Shown: positions 1 through 10,815 of the stretch, one piece after another
Numbering within the stretch: the first letter of the stretch is position 1
Layout: every line of letters starts with the position of its first letter
Assembly (NCBI GenBank): GCA_029961685.1
Contig: JARWKL010000002.1
Span: 26,070,908-26,134,907 of the forward strand
Length of the DNA stretch: 64,000 nt
Direction: 5' to 3'
Source: Aristolochia californica
Lineage: Eukaryota; Streptophyta; Magnoliopsida; Piperales; Aristolochiaceae
Program-made: the position numbers and the translations under genes
The notes under the pieces: generated by a model
Seen by the model: only the letters and a program-made list of their open reading frames with translations
Told to the model about the DNA's origin: nothing
Database searches by the model: none

Positions 1-1018
1 TTTCCCAAACATGGATAACAAAACTTTTGTGTTCATTTTTAGTGCTTGAAATAAATTTCTTCACTTACATTTATTATAGTTTTCAATTTTTTGCATACAA
101 AAATTCTAAAATTTTCATTTTGGTGTGATCTAGTTGCCTTAGCTTTTTGTTTTCGAGAAAAATGGGAGAGTGAAAACTCAAGTTTGGATTTGAAAAAAAT
201 TGAACATCCAAAATGGAAATGCATAAATTCTAAGAGTGATAATTGAAAAAATTATCTGTGATTTTTACGGATCGTAAACTCTTTCAGTTTTTTATATATA
301 AGGTTTTGCAATCATCGAAAAAGGGGGGGCGAGGCATTTTTAACCGATTGTTGACTCCCAATTATAAGTCTTTTCTTAAAAAAATATATAGCCATTACGA
401 ATCATTAATCGATCAAAACATATATGATTATCTAGGATTGTTAGGTCTGCTTTTTGTAAATAGGCAAAAAGTGGGTTGTTTGGGTTTTGGAAATATCACC
501 GCACGTTAACTTGTGAATTTAATTTTTCCTACTCCTTGAAATTTTTGGATCATTAGGTCATTTTCATCGTCAACACCTTTGAGGCATGCATATCCATATT
601 TAAAACATGTTAGGATCAATTAGAAATCTCTTTCTTATAAAATTCCACCAAGCTATTAGGGGTTGTACTGGTGGAATTTCCTAAACATGGAGAACAAAAC
701 TTTAGTGTTCATTTTTAGTGCGTGAAATAATTATCTTCATTTACATTTTTTGTGGTTTTCAATTTTTTGCATACATAAACTCTGAAATTTTCATTTTGTT
801 ATGATCTATTTGCCTTATCATTTTGTTTTCGAGAAAAATAGGTGAGTGAAAACTCATGTTTGGATTTGAAATAAAATTGAACATCCAAAATTGAAATGCA
901 CAAATATTGAGAGAGATAATTCCAAAAAGTATTTGTGATTTTTAAGGATTGTAAAATCTTTTAGTTTTTTATATATTAGGTTTTTCAATCATCATAAATG
1001 GGGGGAGGGGGGCGGGGG
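1..1018 (+). repeat. Satellite array, left segment (~678-bp family)
   Basis: About one and a half head-to-tail monomers of the satellite that fills most of the window. Recognisable blocks in order are the CCCAAACATGGATAAC box, an AT-rich stretch, GAGAGATAATTCC, the G-run (around 322-330 and 1000-1018), CCATAAGTC-like sequence, AATCGATCAAAACAT, and GCATGCATATCCATATTT (at 584). The array is cut at the second G-run by the Athila-like element and resumes in the same phase after it. Short reading frames on both strands recur as a by-product of the shared sequence. No coding role is supported. Confidence 0.95.
1014..1018. other. Target-site duplication, left copy (GGGGG)
   Basis: GGGGG lies immediately before the TG that starts the 5' LTR and again immediately after the CA that ends the 3' LTR. 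Because it is inside a homopolymer, its exact limits are ambiguous, but five bases suits a Ty3/gypsy insertion. Confidence 0.75.
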
Positions 1019-2470
1019 TGATAGATGAATAACCCTTATAATTGTGTTATAGGTGGTTATTTATCGGTTTTCACATGAAACGTGCATTTATTGAATTTGG
1101 CATTAATCACTGCTTATATTGCATATTTTCTCTCATGAATTATATCTCATTGCTTTTAGGGTTTATTTCTTCCTGAAATGATTTTTAGGGATTTAATTAT
1201 GGAATTTCAGGAGAATTTTGTGTGGAGAAGAAGATATTTACAGAAATGCCATTAGTGGGGGATGTGATTTTTAGGGCAAAGTCGTATTGAAAAGGGAGAA
1301 GCCACCAATGAAAGGAGAGGAGAGCTCGAGAGAGTCTCCCTCCAGCTGCCAACCATTCGAAGGGAAGACACGAGAGGGCTCCCTCCGAATGCCATTCGTC
1401 ACCGTCATCCACCACCATCCGGCAACCGAGACCAGACCAGAGGAGAGCTCGAGTGAGTCTCCGTCGCGGCGAGTTCGACGCTGCCATTTTCTGCTCGCCA
1501 GGCTGAGAGGTGACCCGAGAGGGCTCCTCTAGCGCCGATTTCACATTTCAGACCATTTCCGAAGCTATTCTGACTCTGATCGAGACTCGAGAGAGCCGGT
1601 CAGAGGACTTTGGCTCCATTCCATCGTCCGCTGCATCACGTCCATCCATGGGTTTCTATCCTTCTTTTTCAGCGTCGTCTCTACCTTCGGCCACTCACTC
1701 TCTCAACCTGAAGCTATCAATTTCTCGAAATTGGAGCACCCGTGAGATCGACCCTTTGCTGCCTGAGCGAGAGGAAGGGAAGGGGAGTAATCCATCATTT
1801 TGTAATTTAATTTTCCTATAGTTTGAACTTAGGTTTTGAATGTTTATTAAATTTTATTTGAGAATTAATGTTTATCAAAAATTTGTTTTCCGAATATTTG
1901 ATTAAATTAGTTAGTTAGGGTAGGATTGTAATTTAGGGTGGATTCTGGTATTTTAATCCGATTTCTGTCTTTAACTCTATGCGCCCAAGAGGGGCTACAC
2001 ACAAGGATTGAGAAACCGGATTCGTGATTATGTGGCGCTCGAGAGAGGCACGAATCACGATAAAATCTAGAGTTGATAATTTTAGCATCATCAAAATAGG
2101 AAATTGATTCTCTGCATTCTATTGTAATCTGATCTCTGTCAATAACTCTAGGCACCCGAGAGGGGCTAGACACAAGGATTGAGAATCCAGATTCATGGTT
2201 ACGTGGTGCTCGAGAGAAGCACGAATCACGATAAAATCCAGAGTTGACGTTTCCTGTTGTGCAAGTAGTTAATTAGATTATTGCTTGATAATTTCGTATA
2301 TAATTAGTGTTTAGTTCAGATTAATTCATCTTATTTGGTTAGGCTAGTTGACTGAAGAATACACAAAATTTAGTCCTCCCTGTGGATATGACCGTCGCTT
2401 ACCTCTAGATTACATGAACGATTCGTACGCTTGCGAGGTATAAAAGCGGATGTAATAAAATTTCAAATCA
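1019..2470 (+). repeat. 5' LTR of the Athila-like element
   Basis: 1452 bp, beginning TGATAGATG and ending TTCAAATCA. It aligns to the 3' LTR throughout but lacks about 38 bp right after its first nine bases that are present at about 5946-5983. By eye the copies are roughly 93-95% identical over the portions compared, with scattered substitutions. It contains two internal duplications: a pair of GGAGAGCTCGAG-type motifs near 1317 and 1441, and a ~135-bp imperfect repeat at 1942-2076 and 2116-2247. Confidence 0.92.
1942..2247 (+). repeat. Internal ~135-bp duplication in the 5' LTR
   Basis: Copy one (about 1942-2076) and copy two (about 2116-2247) share, in order, an AATC(C/T)GAT(T/C)TCTGTC block, a CCGAGAGGGGCTA-type block, CACAAGGATTGAGAA, a GCTCGAGAGA-type block, GCACGAATCACGATAAAATC and AGAGTTGA. 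They are separated by about 39 bp. The same arrangement is in the 3' LTR at about 6898-7032 and 7072-7201, so the duplication predates this insertion. Confidence 0.85.
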
Positions 2471-2476
2471 TGTTTT

Positions 2477-2494
2477 TGGCGCCGTTGCCGGGGA
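2477..2494 (+). promoter_or_regulatory. Primer-binding site, tRNA-Asp type
   Basis: TGGCGCCGTTGCCGGGGA starts six bases after the 5' LTR. It is complementary to the 3' end of plant tRNA-Asp, the primer used by Athila-group elements, and marks the start of minus-strand DNA synthesis. Confidence 0.9.
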
Positions 2495-2750
2495 GGCACA
2501 TGTTAAGTGTATTTCTTTGTTCTCCATGGTCTTAGATTAGATTTATATTTATGCTTTCATAATTTCTTTTTTTTATTTTATCTTGATGATTTTGTGTGGG
2601 GTTATTTTTATTTCTTCTATTTAGTTCATATTTTGAGTAGTTAGTTTGTTAGCATAATTTGATAGTTAGTTTTGTGTCTTTTTGTGTTTTTATGCACGGG
2701 CGCCGCTCCCTAGGTGAACTATTAGCTCCCTTTGTTGAAGAGGTAGAACA
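2495..2750 (+). other. Leader remnant and deletion junction
   Basis: T-rich untranslated leader following the primer site, with no gag reading frame. Integrase-like sequence becomes recognisable at about 2775, so the junction of the large internal deletion (gag through RNase H and the start of integrase) must lie before that, probably near 2700-2770. The exact breakpoint cannot be fixed without an intact relative. Confidence 0.6.
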
Positions 2751-3831
2751 TATTTGTAGGAGAACTCCAAAGGCTAAAGTCTTGCAATGTGGTTTCTATT
2801 GGCCTTCATTATTTAGCGATGCCCATGAGTTTTGTCATGTGTGTGATAGATGCCAATGGACTGGTTGTTTGTCTAGGAAGAACATGATGCCTCTTAACCC
2901 CATTCTTATTGTTGAATTGTTTGATGTGTGGGGTATTGACTTCATGGGTCCTTTTTCTGTCTCGTTCGGCTATCAATACATCCTTGTTGTTGTTGAATAT
3001 GTCTCTAGATGGATTGACGTTATTGCATATAAGACAAATGATCACAAAGTGGTGGTAAAGTTTTTAAAAGAAAACATCTTTAATTGGTTTGGTACCCCGA
3101 GAGCGATCATCAGTGATGGGGGATCTCATTTTTGTAACAGAGCATTTGAGACCTTGTTGAAGAAATACTCCATCACTCATTGGATGTCCACTCCGTACCA
3201 CCCGCAAACTTGTGGTCAAGTGGAAATCTCTAATAGGGAGATCAAACGGATTTTGGAGATGTCGGTTTTTTTTTATAGAAAAGATTGGCCCAGTCGATTG
3301 GACGATGCTTTATGGGCCTATCGATCCGCTTATAAGATTCTTATTGGGATGTCTCCATTTTTCCTAGTGTTTGGCAAAGCATCTCATCTACCTGTTGAGC
3401 TTGAGCATAGAGCTTATTGGGCCATTAAGGCTTTGAATTTTGATTTGGCTCAAGCGGGTGAGGAGAGGAAATTCCAATTGAATGAGTTAGAGGAGATACG
3501 TCATGATGCTTATGAGAATGCCAAAATGTACACGGAGTGAACAAAGCTTTTACATGATAAATCTATTTTTCTCAAGTCTTTTACTGTTGGGCAGAATGTT
3601 TTACTTTATAACTCACGATTGCATTTGTTTCAAGGGAAGCTAAGATCCAGGTGGTCCGGTCCATTTGTGGTTACACAGGTGTTTCCTCATGGCAGTGTTG
3701 AGATCTGTAATCATGGAGATGGGTCGGTCTTCAAAGTTAATGGTCAGAGGCTCAAACCGTATCGTGAGAATGTCCCCACACCGGAGGAGGTGATGGTGAT
3801 TTTCTTGGAGGAACCTGTCCTTTCATCTTGA
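2659..3831 (+). pseudogene. Integrase of the Athila-like element (one internal stop)
   Basis: An integrase would insert the element's cDNA into host DNA. One frame runs from 2659 to the stop at 3829-3831, broken by TGA at 3538-3540. The ATG at 2659 is in leader sequence, so the first ~40 residues are not true integrase. Visible features are a CHVCDRC zinc-binding half (residues 59-65), the first catalytic Asp in GIDFMGPF (D94), the second in ISDGGSHF (D153) and Glu in [14 protein letters not shown] (E189). The D153-E189 spacing is the standard 35 residues. After the internal stop the same frame continues with the C-terminal GKLRSRWSGPF segment. The upstream HH half of the zinc finger is missing, in line with the 5' deletion. 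TGA probably replaced CGA, but I infer this from family resemblance. Not functional as read. Confidence 0.9.
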
Positions 3832-4585
3832 CTGTGTTAGAGTCTTGCTTATGACTATAAACTTAGCACATTGTGGGCAATCCCCACATTTCTATCCCTT
3901 TTAACATTACAGTTTTTATTTTTGGCTTATTCATTCTATTGGGATAACCTTTGGTGTACTCTGGTCTTGATTGGAGGTCCCCCGGCGATGCCGGCCCCGT
4001 CATGGACTCGGGGTACTCTCTTGTCGGCTGAGAGCGTAAATGGTTCCGGTAGTCGATGACCAGACTTTTGGTCCCTAGTTTAAGAGGTCTGTACTCAAAC
4101 AACCATTCTAGGATTGACCAGTTCGAACTTGAAGTATTGAATGAAAACCTTATGGTGAGTAACTCAAGGACTTGTGTTCAACGCATGATTTCTACTGCCT
4201 TCAATGGCCAGTCACACGGAGATTTCTTCAAAGTGTGATGTGGGATAGCGGTTTCATCTACGGATGATTACCTATGGGTACGGCTGATACAAGTAAACCT
4301 ACTTCAAGGGAGACTATGTATCATTCTTGGGGGTCTTTATTGACTCTTCGGTATTATTGTTGATGACCAAACACATATGGTCCCACCTATGGATTTAGGA
4401 GACCTGAGGGAGCTTAACCCTTACTCTGCTGGAGTATAACTAGCTAAGTTGTGAGTCAACTAGAGTAGTAGCTACTAGACAAGAAGACTGGCACCAGAAC
4501 CGACATTAAGGCCAGCAATAAATCATCTAGTAAATCAGATATTTTAGTGATTGTTAGTTGGTTTGTTTGATTATGTGCCATGCTC

Positions 4586-4599
4586 TAAGTTTGGGGGTA
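4586..4599 (+). other. Internal polypurine-tract-like motif 1
   Basis: TAAGTTTGGGGGTA closely matches the tract preceding the 3' LTR (TAGGTTTGGGGGTG). It could be a secondary plus-strand priming site or a trace of duplication. Confidence 0.5.
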
Positions 4600-4760
4600 T
4601 TTGCTAATATCTCTTTTCCTGGCACTGTTTTGGCTTTACTTTACTTCTTGTGTGACAATGGAGCATGTGGTTTCCATGATTTTTATTATTCTTTAGCTGT
4701 TATTCCTTTTTATAGTCATTCTGGTGTTTTAACTTTTCCCCATTGAGGACAATGTCATGT

Positions 4761-4787
4761 TTAGGTTTGGGCGAGGGGTGGGGGGAC
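4761..4787 (+). other. Internal polypurine-tract-like motif 2
   Basis: A TTAGGTTTGGGCGAGG core followed by a G-rich run, preceded by CATTGAGGACAATGTCATG. The same TTAGGTTTGGG core is found immediately before the 3' LTR. Confidence 0.5.
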
Positions 4788-5922
4788 AGCTCTTTTATGT
4801 CTTAACAATGATTTTCTTTTGATTTTTGTTCGTGATTTTCAAATTACTCCTCTTAGTATGTGGTTAACTTTAGTAGAGTTAAAATAAGTTGCTCAAATGT
4901 GTTTCAAAATTTTTTATAAAACTGTGTAGAATATGCCTATTAGAAATCTGATATCATTTGTTGTGATCCATGAGAATTCAGTGGGATAACTTACTATTGC
5001 ATTAGACTTCAAACTTAGTTGCAAAAGAAAACATGTAAATCTAGTGTTGATCTATGTTAGTCTGAATAGTCTTGTATGCTTATTTGATATTATTCTTTTT
5101 TATATCTCAATGAAATTCCTTGTTGTAATGTGTGAATGCAAATGGAAATGCTCTTGCTTGCAAAAGACAAATAACCTCAGAAACAGCCTGGGCAAACCCA
5201 AGGACATGCACCGAAACAGTCGGTTACTTAAAAATAAGTGTATGTGCAGTGATGACGAATACAAAATGGTGGTAATACCAAAAGTATTTAGTGAAACAAA
5301 AATTACACTGGTAATAGAGAAAATGCGCTGGTAATAGCGAAAAATGGGTTTAAATCTGGAAGCAATGAGCTTCCTTAACTTTGATGATGAATTGTAAGTT
5401 GAAAGAAGTTGCAGGTCAAGATTGAAATTTGTATACTTCTTTTGTGAGATTGTCAGACAACAGGCTTACTCTACTATTTTCTCTTGATTGTGATGTGACC
5501 AGGATTTTATTGTTATTTGTTGCCTCTTTGTTCTGTTGAAGTAATTGCTTATGGGTCACATTGGTTCAGGTGGAGTAACAATGAGTGTATTTGGATTGAT
5601 AATGTGCTAAATTTTACACAGGTTTTCAAAATGAACAGGGTTTCAAATGATTTTCAGATATTTTACGATACTAAGTGTTAGTCATATGCTAATGAGGAGT
5701 AGATTTTATTCAGTTTTCTTTTTATATTGTTGATTTAGATGAATTTTGTGGGTAACTTCCATGCAAACCCTCACGAGACACAACTCGTCCACTACTATAA
5801 AGTAGGGGTTTAACGGCTTGTTGCATGCGCTAAATGCAATCGTGTTTCCTACGAAAGTGGCATTTTTTTTCCTAGGCTTAATTTTGGTTTTGTTGTTGTT
5901 TTGCTAGGGACTAGAAAAGACT

Positions 5923-5936
5923 TAGGTTTGGGGGTG
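5923..5936 (+). other. Polypurine tract of the Athila-like element
   Basis: TAGGTTTGGGGGTG directly abuts the TGATAGATGC start of the 3' LTR, the expected position for plus-strand priming. Confidence 0.8.
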
Positions 5937-7425
5937 TGATAGATGCCAGATTCTGACATGAGAACTGGGTTAATTATAATTGAATAACCCTTATAATTGT
6001 GTTATAGGTGGTTATTTATCGGTTTTCATATGAAACGTGCATTTATTGAATTTTGCATTAATCACTGCTTATATTGCATATTTTTCTCTCCTGAATTATA
6101 TTTCATTGCGTTTAGGGTTTATTTCTTCGTGAAATGATTTTTATGGATTTAATTATGGAATTTCAGGAGAATTTTGTGTGGAGAAGAAGATATTTACAGA
6201 AATGCCATTAGTGGGGGATGTGATTTTTAGGCAAAATCGTATTGAAAAGGGAGGAGCCGCCGAAGAAAGGAGAGCATAGCTCAAGAGAGTCTCCCTCCAG
6301 CTGCCGACCATTCGGGGGGAAGACCCGAGAGGGCTCTTTCCGAATGCCATTCGTCACCGTAGTCCTCCACCATTCGGCAACCGAGAACAGACCCGAGGAG
6401 AGCTCGAGAGAGTCTCCATCAAGGTGAGTTCGACACTGCCATTTTCTGCTCTCCAGGCCGAGAGGTGACCCGAGAGGGCTCCTCTGCTGCGGATTCCACA
6501 TTTTTGACCATTTTCGATGCTATTCCGACTTCGACCGAGACTCGAGAGAGCTGGTTAGAGGACTTCGGCTCCATTCCGTCGTCTGACATATCACCTCCAT
6601 CCATGGGTTTCTATCCTTCTTCACCGGCGTTGTCTCTACCTTCGGCCACTCGCTCTTGCAACCCGAAGCTGTCAATTTCTAGAAATTGCAGCACCTGTGA
6701 GAACGAGCCTTTGCTGCCCGAGTGAGAGGAAGGAGAAGGGGAGTAATCCGTCATTTTGTAAATTAATTTTCCTATAGTTTGAACTTAGGTTTTGAATGTT
6801 TATTAAATTTTATTTGAGAATTAATGTTTATCAAAATTTTGTTTTCCGAATATTTGATTAAATTAGCTAGTTAGGGTAGGATTGTCATTTAGGTTGGATT
6901 CTGGTATTTTAATCTGATTTCTGTCTTTAACTCTATGCGCCCGAGAGGGGCTAGACACAAGGATTGAGAAACCGGATTCGTGATTATGTGGCGCTCGAGA
7001 GAGGCACGAATGATGATAAAATCTAGAGTTGATAATTTTATCATCATCACAATAGGAAATTGATTCTCTGCATTCTATTGTAATCCGATCTCTGTCATTA
7101 ACTCTAGGAGCCCAAGAGGCTAGACGCAAGGATTGAGAATCCGGATTCGTGGTTATGTGGCACTCGAGAGAGGCACGAATCACGGTAAAATCCAAAGTTA
7201 ACGTTTTCTGTTGTGCAAGTAGTTAATTAGATTATTGCTTGATAATTTAGGATATAATTAGTGTTTAGCTCAGATTAATTCATCATATTTGGTTAGACTA
7301 ATTGACTGAAGAATACACAAAATTCAGTCCTCCCTGTGGATATGACCCTCGCTTACCGCTAGATTACATGAACGATTCGTACGCTTGCGAGGTATAAAAG
7401 CCGATGTAATAAAAATTTCACATCA
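5937..7425 (+). repeat. 3' LTR of the Athila-like element
   Basis: 1489 bp, TGATAGATGC to TTCACATCA. It holds the ~38 bp missing from the 5' LTR and the same ~135-bp internal duplication (6898-7032 and 7072-7201). It is followed by the GGGGG flank and then by satellite in phase (TAGCGAGG...TTAACTGAGTG). Confidence 0.92.
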
Positions 7426-7430
7426 GGGGG
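7426..7430. other. Target-site duplication, right copy (GGGGG)
   Basis: Matches the left copy at 1014-1018. It was part of the satellite G-run before insertion. Confidence 0.75.
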
Positions 7431-8111
7431 TAGCGAGGATTTTTTAACTGAGTGTTGACTCCCAAACCATAAGTCATTTCTAACAAAAATTATAGCCGTT
7501 ACACATCATTAATCAATCAAAACATTTACGATGATCTATGATTGTTAGGTTCACTTTTTGCAAATAGGCAAAAAGTGGGTTGTTTGGCTCTGGAAAATAT
7601 CCCACCGCACATGAACTTCAAAGTTTAATTTTTCCAACACCTTGAAATTTATGGATCATTAGGTCATTTGCATCTTCAACATGTTTCAGGCATGCATATC
7701 CATATTTAAAACATGTTAGGATCAATTAGAAATCTCTTTCTTGTATAATTCCACCAAGCTATTAGGGGTTGTACTGGTGGAATTTCCAGAACATGGATAA
7801 GAAAACTTTGGTGTGCATTTTTAGTGCATGAAATAATTTTCTTCACTTACATTTATTATAGTTTTCAATTTTTTGCATGCATAAACTATAAATTTTTCAT
7901 TTTGTTGTGATTCATTTGCCTTATCTTTTTGTTTACGAGAAAAATGGTAGAGTGAACACTCAAGTTTTGATTTGAAAAAATATTGAACATCCAAAATGGA
8001 AATACACAAATGCTGAGAGAGATAATTCCAAAAAGTATCGGAGATTTTTAAGGATTGTAAACTCTTTTAGTTTTTTATATATTAGGTTTCTCAGTCATCG
8101 GAAAAGGGGGA

Positions 8112-8114
<3 letters not shown>

Positions 8115-8143
<29 letters not shown>
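8115..8143 (+). repeat. G-run, 29 uninterrupted G
   Basis: Sits at the fixed G-run position of the satellite monomer, between ATCATCGGAAAA-type sequence and GGCATTTTTAACTGAG-type sequence. It is preceded by shorter G blocks split by A. Confidence 0.95.
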
Positions 8144-9132
8144 TGGCATGTCTAACTGAGTGTTGATTCCCAAACCATCGGTCATTTATAACAAAAATTA
8201 TAGTCAATACACAATAATTAATTGATCAAAACATTTATGATGATCTATGATTGTTAGGTCCACTTTTTGTAAATAGGCAAAAAGTCGGTTGTTTGGGTCT
8301 TGTAAAAATCCCACCGCAAGTTAACTTGAAAATTTAATTTTTTCTACTGCTTGAAATTTTTGGATCATTAGGTCATTTGCAACTTCAACATGTTTCAGGC
8401 ATGCATATCCATATTTAAAACATGTTAGGATCAATTAGAAATCTCTTTCTTATAAAATTCCACAGAGCTATTAGGGGTTGTACTGGTGGAATTTCCAGAA
8501 CATGGATAACAAAACTTTGGTGTGCATTTTTAGTGCGTGAAATAATTTTCTTCACTTAAATTTATTAGAGTTTTCAATTTTTAGCATACATAAACTCTAT
8601 AATTTTCATTTTGTTGTGATCTTGTTGCTATATCTTTTAGTTTACGAGAAAAATGGGAGAGAGAAAACTCAAGTATGGATTTGAAAAAAAATTGAACATC
8701 CAAAATGGAAATACACAAATGCTGAGAGAGATAATTCCAAAAAGTATCTGTGATTTTTAAGAATTTTAAACTCTTTTAGCTTTTTATATAGTAGGTTATG
8801 CAATCATCGAAAAAAGGGAGGCGAGGCATTTTTAACTGAGTGTTGCCTCCCAAACCATAAGTCATTTCTAACAAAAATTGTAGCTCGTACACATCATTAA
8901 TCGATCAAAAAGTTTACAATGATCTATGATTCTTAGGTCAGCTTTTTTAAATAGGCAAAAAGTGGGTTGTTAGGCTCTGGTAAATATCTCACCGCACGTC
9001 AACTTAAGAATTTAGCTTTTCCTTCTCCTTGAAATTTTTTGATCATTAGGTCATTTTCATATTCAATATATTTCAGGCATGCATATTTATATTTAAAACA
9101 TGTTAGGATCAATTAGAAATCTCTTTCTTATA

Positions 9133-9172
9133 AAATTCCACCAAGCTATTAGGTGTTGTACTGGTGGAATTT
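9133..9172. repeat. Satellite inverted repeat, representative copy
   Basis: The left arm AAATTCCACCA (9133-9143) and the right arm TGGTGGAATTT (9162-9172) are perfect reverse complements of 11 bp, separated by 18 nt. The same structure recurs about once per monomer, for example at 60805-60815 with 60834-60844. In the 30-55 kb part the right arm is often TAGTGGAATTT, which leaves a perfect 9-bp core. Confidence 0.9.
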
Positions 9173-10795
9173 CCCAAACATGGTTACCAAAACTTTGGTG
9201 TTCATTTTTATTGCGTGAAATAATTTTCTTTACTTAAATTTATTATAAGTTTCAATTATTTGCATACATAAACTCTAAAATTTTCATTTTTTTGTGATCT
9301 ATTTGCCTTATCTTTTTGTTTACGAGAAAAATGGGAGAGTGAAAACTCAAGTTTCGATTTGAAAAAAAATTGAACAACCAAAATTGAAATGCACAAATGT
9401 TGAGAGAGATAATTCAAAAAAGTATTTGTGATTTTTAAGGATTGTAAACACTTTTATTTTTTTATATATTAGGTTTGCAATCATCGGAAAAGGAAGGGCG
9501 AGGCATTTTTAACTTAGTATTGACTCTCAAACCATAAGTCATTTCTAAGAAAAATTATAGCCGTTACACATCTTTAATCAATCAAAACATTTACGTTGAT
9601 CTATGATTGTTAGGTCCACTTTTTGTAAATAGGCCAAAAGTTGGTTGTTTGGCTCAAGTAAATGCCACCGCACGTTAACTTAAGAATTTTGGTTTTCCAA
9701 ATCCTTGAAATTGTTCATTAGGTCATTTAGATCTTCAACATGTTTCAGGCATGCATATCCATATTTAAAACATGTTAGGATCAATTAGAAATCTCTTGCT
9801 TATAAAATTCAACCAAGCTATTTGGGGTTGTACTGGTGGAATTTCCCAAACATGGATAACAAAAACTTTGTGTTCATTTTTTAGTGCATGAAATAATTTT
9901 CTTCACTTAAATTTATTATAGTTTTCAATTTTTTCCAACATTAACTCTAAAATTTTCATTTTGTTGTGATCTATTTGCTTTAACTTTTTGATTTCAAGTA
10001 AAATGGGTGAGTGAAAACTAAGAGTTTGGATTTGAAAAAAAACTTAAACATCCAAAATGGAAATGCACAAATGCTGAGAGAGATAATTCCACAAGGTATC
10101 TGCGATTTTCAAGGATCAAAAATTTTTTTAGTTTTTTATATATTAGGTTTTGTAATCATAAAAAAAGGGTTGGCGAGGGATTTTTAACTGTGTTGACTCC
10201 CAAACTATATATCATTTGTAGCAAAAATTATAGCCGTTACACATCATTAATCGAGCAAAACTTTTATGATGATCTATGATTGTTATGTCCGCGTAGTGTA
10301 AATAGGCAAAAAATGGGTTGTTTGGCTCTGGTAAATATCCCACCACACATTTAGGTCATTCACATCTTCAACATGTTTCATGCATTCTTATCCATATTTA
10401 AGATATGTTTGGATCAATTAGAAAAATCTTTCTTATAAAATTCCACCAAGCTATTAGTGGTTGTACTGGTGGAATTTCTAGAACATGGATACCAAAACTT
10501 TGGTGTGCATTTTTAGTGCGTGAAATAATTTTCTTCACTTAAATTTATTATAGTTTTTGATTTTTTGCATGTATAAACTCTAAAATTTTCATTTGTTGTG
10601 ATCTATTTGCCTTATCTTTTTGGTTATGAGAAAAATGGGAGAGTGAAAACTCAAGTTTGGATTTGAAAAAAAATTGAACATCCAAATGGAAATGCACAAA
10701 TGTTGAGAGAGATAATTCCAAAAATTATCTAAGATTTTTAAGGATTGTCAACTCTTTTAGTTTTTTATATATTAGGTTTTGCAATCATCAGAAAA

Positions 10796-10815
10796 GGGGG
10801 GGGGGGGGGGGGGGG
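10796..10815 (+). repeat. G-run, 20 uninterrupted G
   Basis: Another expanded G-run at the fixed monomer position, here running directly into AGGCCTTTTTAACTGAG-type sequence. Confidence 0.95.

Larger units (their letters stand above)
3832..5922 (+). other. 3' non-coding region of the Athila-like element
   Basis: About 2.1 kb between the integrase stop and the 3' polypurine tract. Open frames here are short (under 100 codons) and none resembles env, RT or gag. The region contains two purine-rich stretches resembling the real polypurine tract, at about 4586-4599 and 4761-4787. In full-length Athila relatives this interval may hold an env-like frame; I see no trace of one. No host gene is evident. 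Confidence 0.7.
1019..7425 (+). mobile_element. Defective Athila-like Ty3/gypsy LTR retrotransposon
   Basis: A 6.4-kb element with two LTRs (1019-2470 and 5937-7425), both TG...CA, a tRNA-Asp-type primer site six bases after the 5' LTR, a polypurine tract before the 3' LTR, and GGGGG flanks. The only recognisable coding domain is an integrase of the Athila/Calypso type. Gag, protease, reverse transcriptase and RNase H are absent, and no env-like frame is recognised. Complete members of this group are usually over 10 kb, so several kilobases have been lost between the leader and integrase. It sits in the G-run of a satellite monomer with phase kept on both sides. Lineage is inferred from integrase sequence and primer type. 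Confidence 0.93.

Noticed and set aside
1197..1821. Serine- and arginine-rich frames on both strands of the Athila-like LTRs (1197-1821 and 6153-6725)
   Set aside because: They lie inside the LTR, differ between the two copies by shifts, and reflect the GAGAGAGTCTCC-rich composition instead of a protein.
2432..2448. TATAAAAG near the end of the Athila-like LTR as the core promoter
   Set aside because: It lies about 30 bp before the LTR end, which would place the transcript start at or past the primer site. Unlikely to be the genomic-RNA promoter.
3863..5334. Short open frames in the 3' part of the Athila-like element as possible host or env-like genes
   Set aside because: All are under 100 codons, lack signal-peptide or envelope-like features that I can recognise, and overlap on both strands. 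The region lies between integrase and the polypurine tract of the element.
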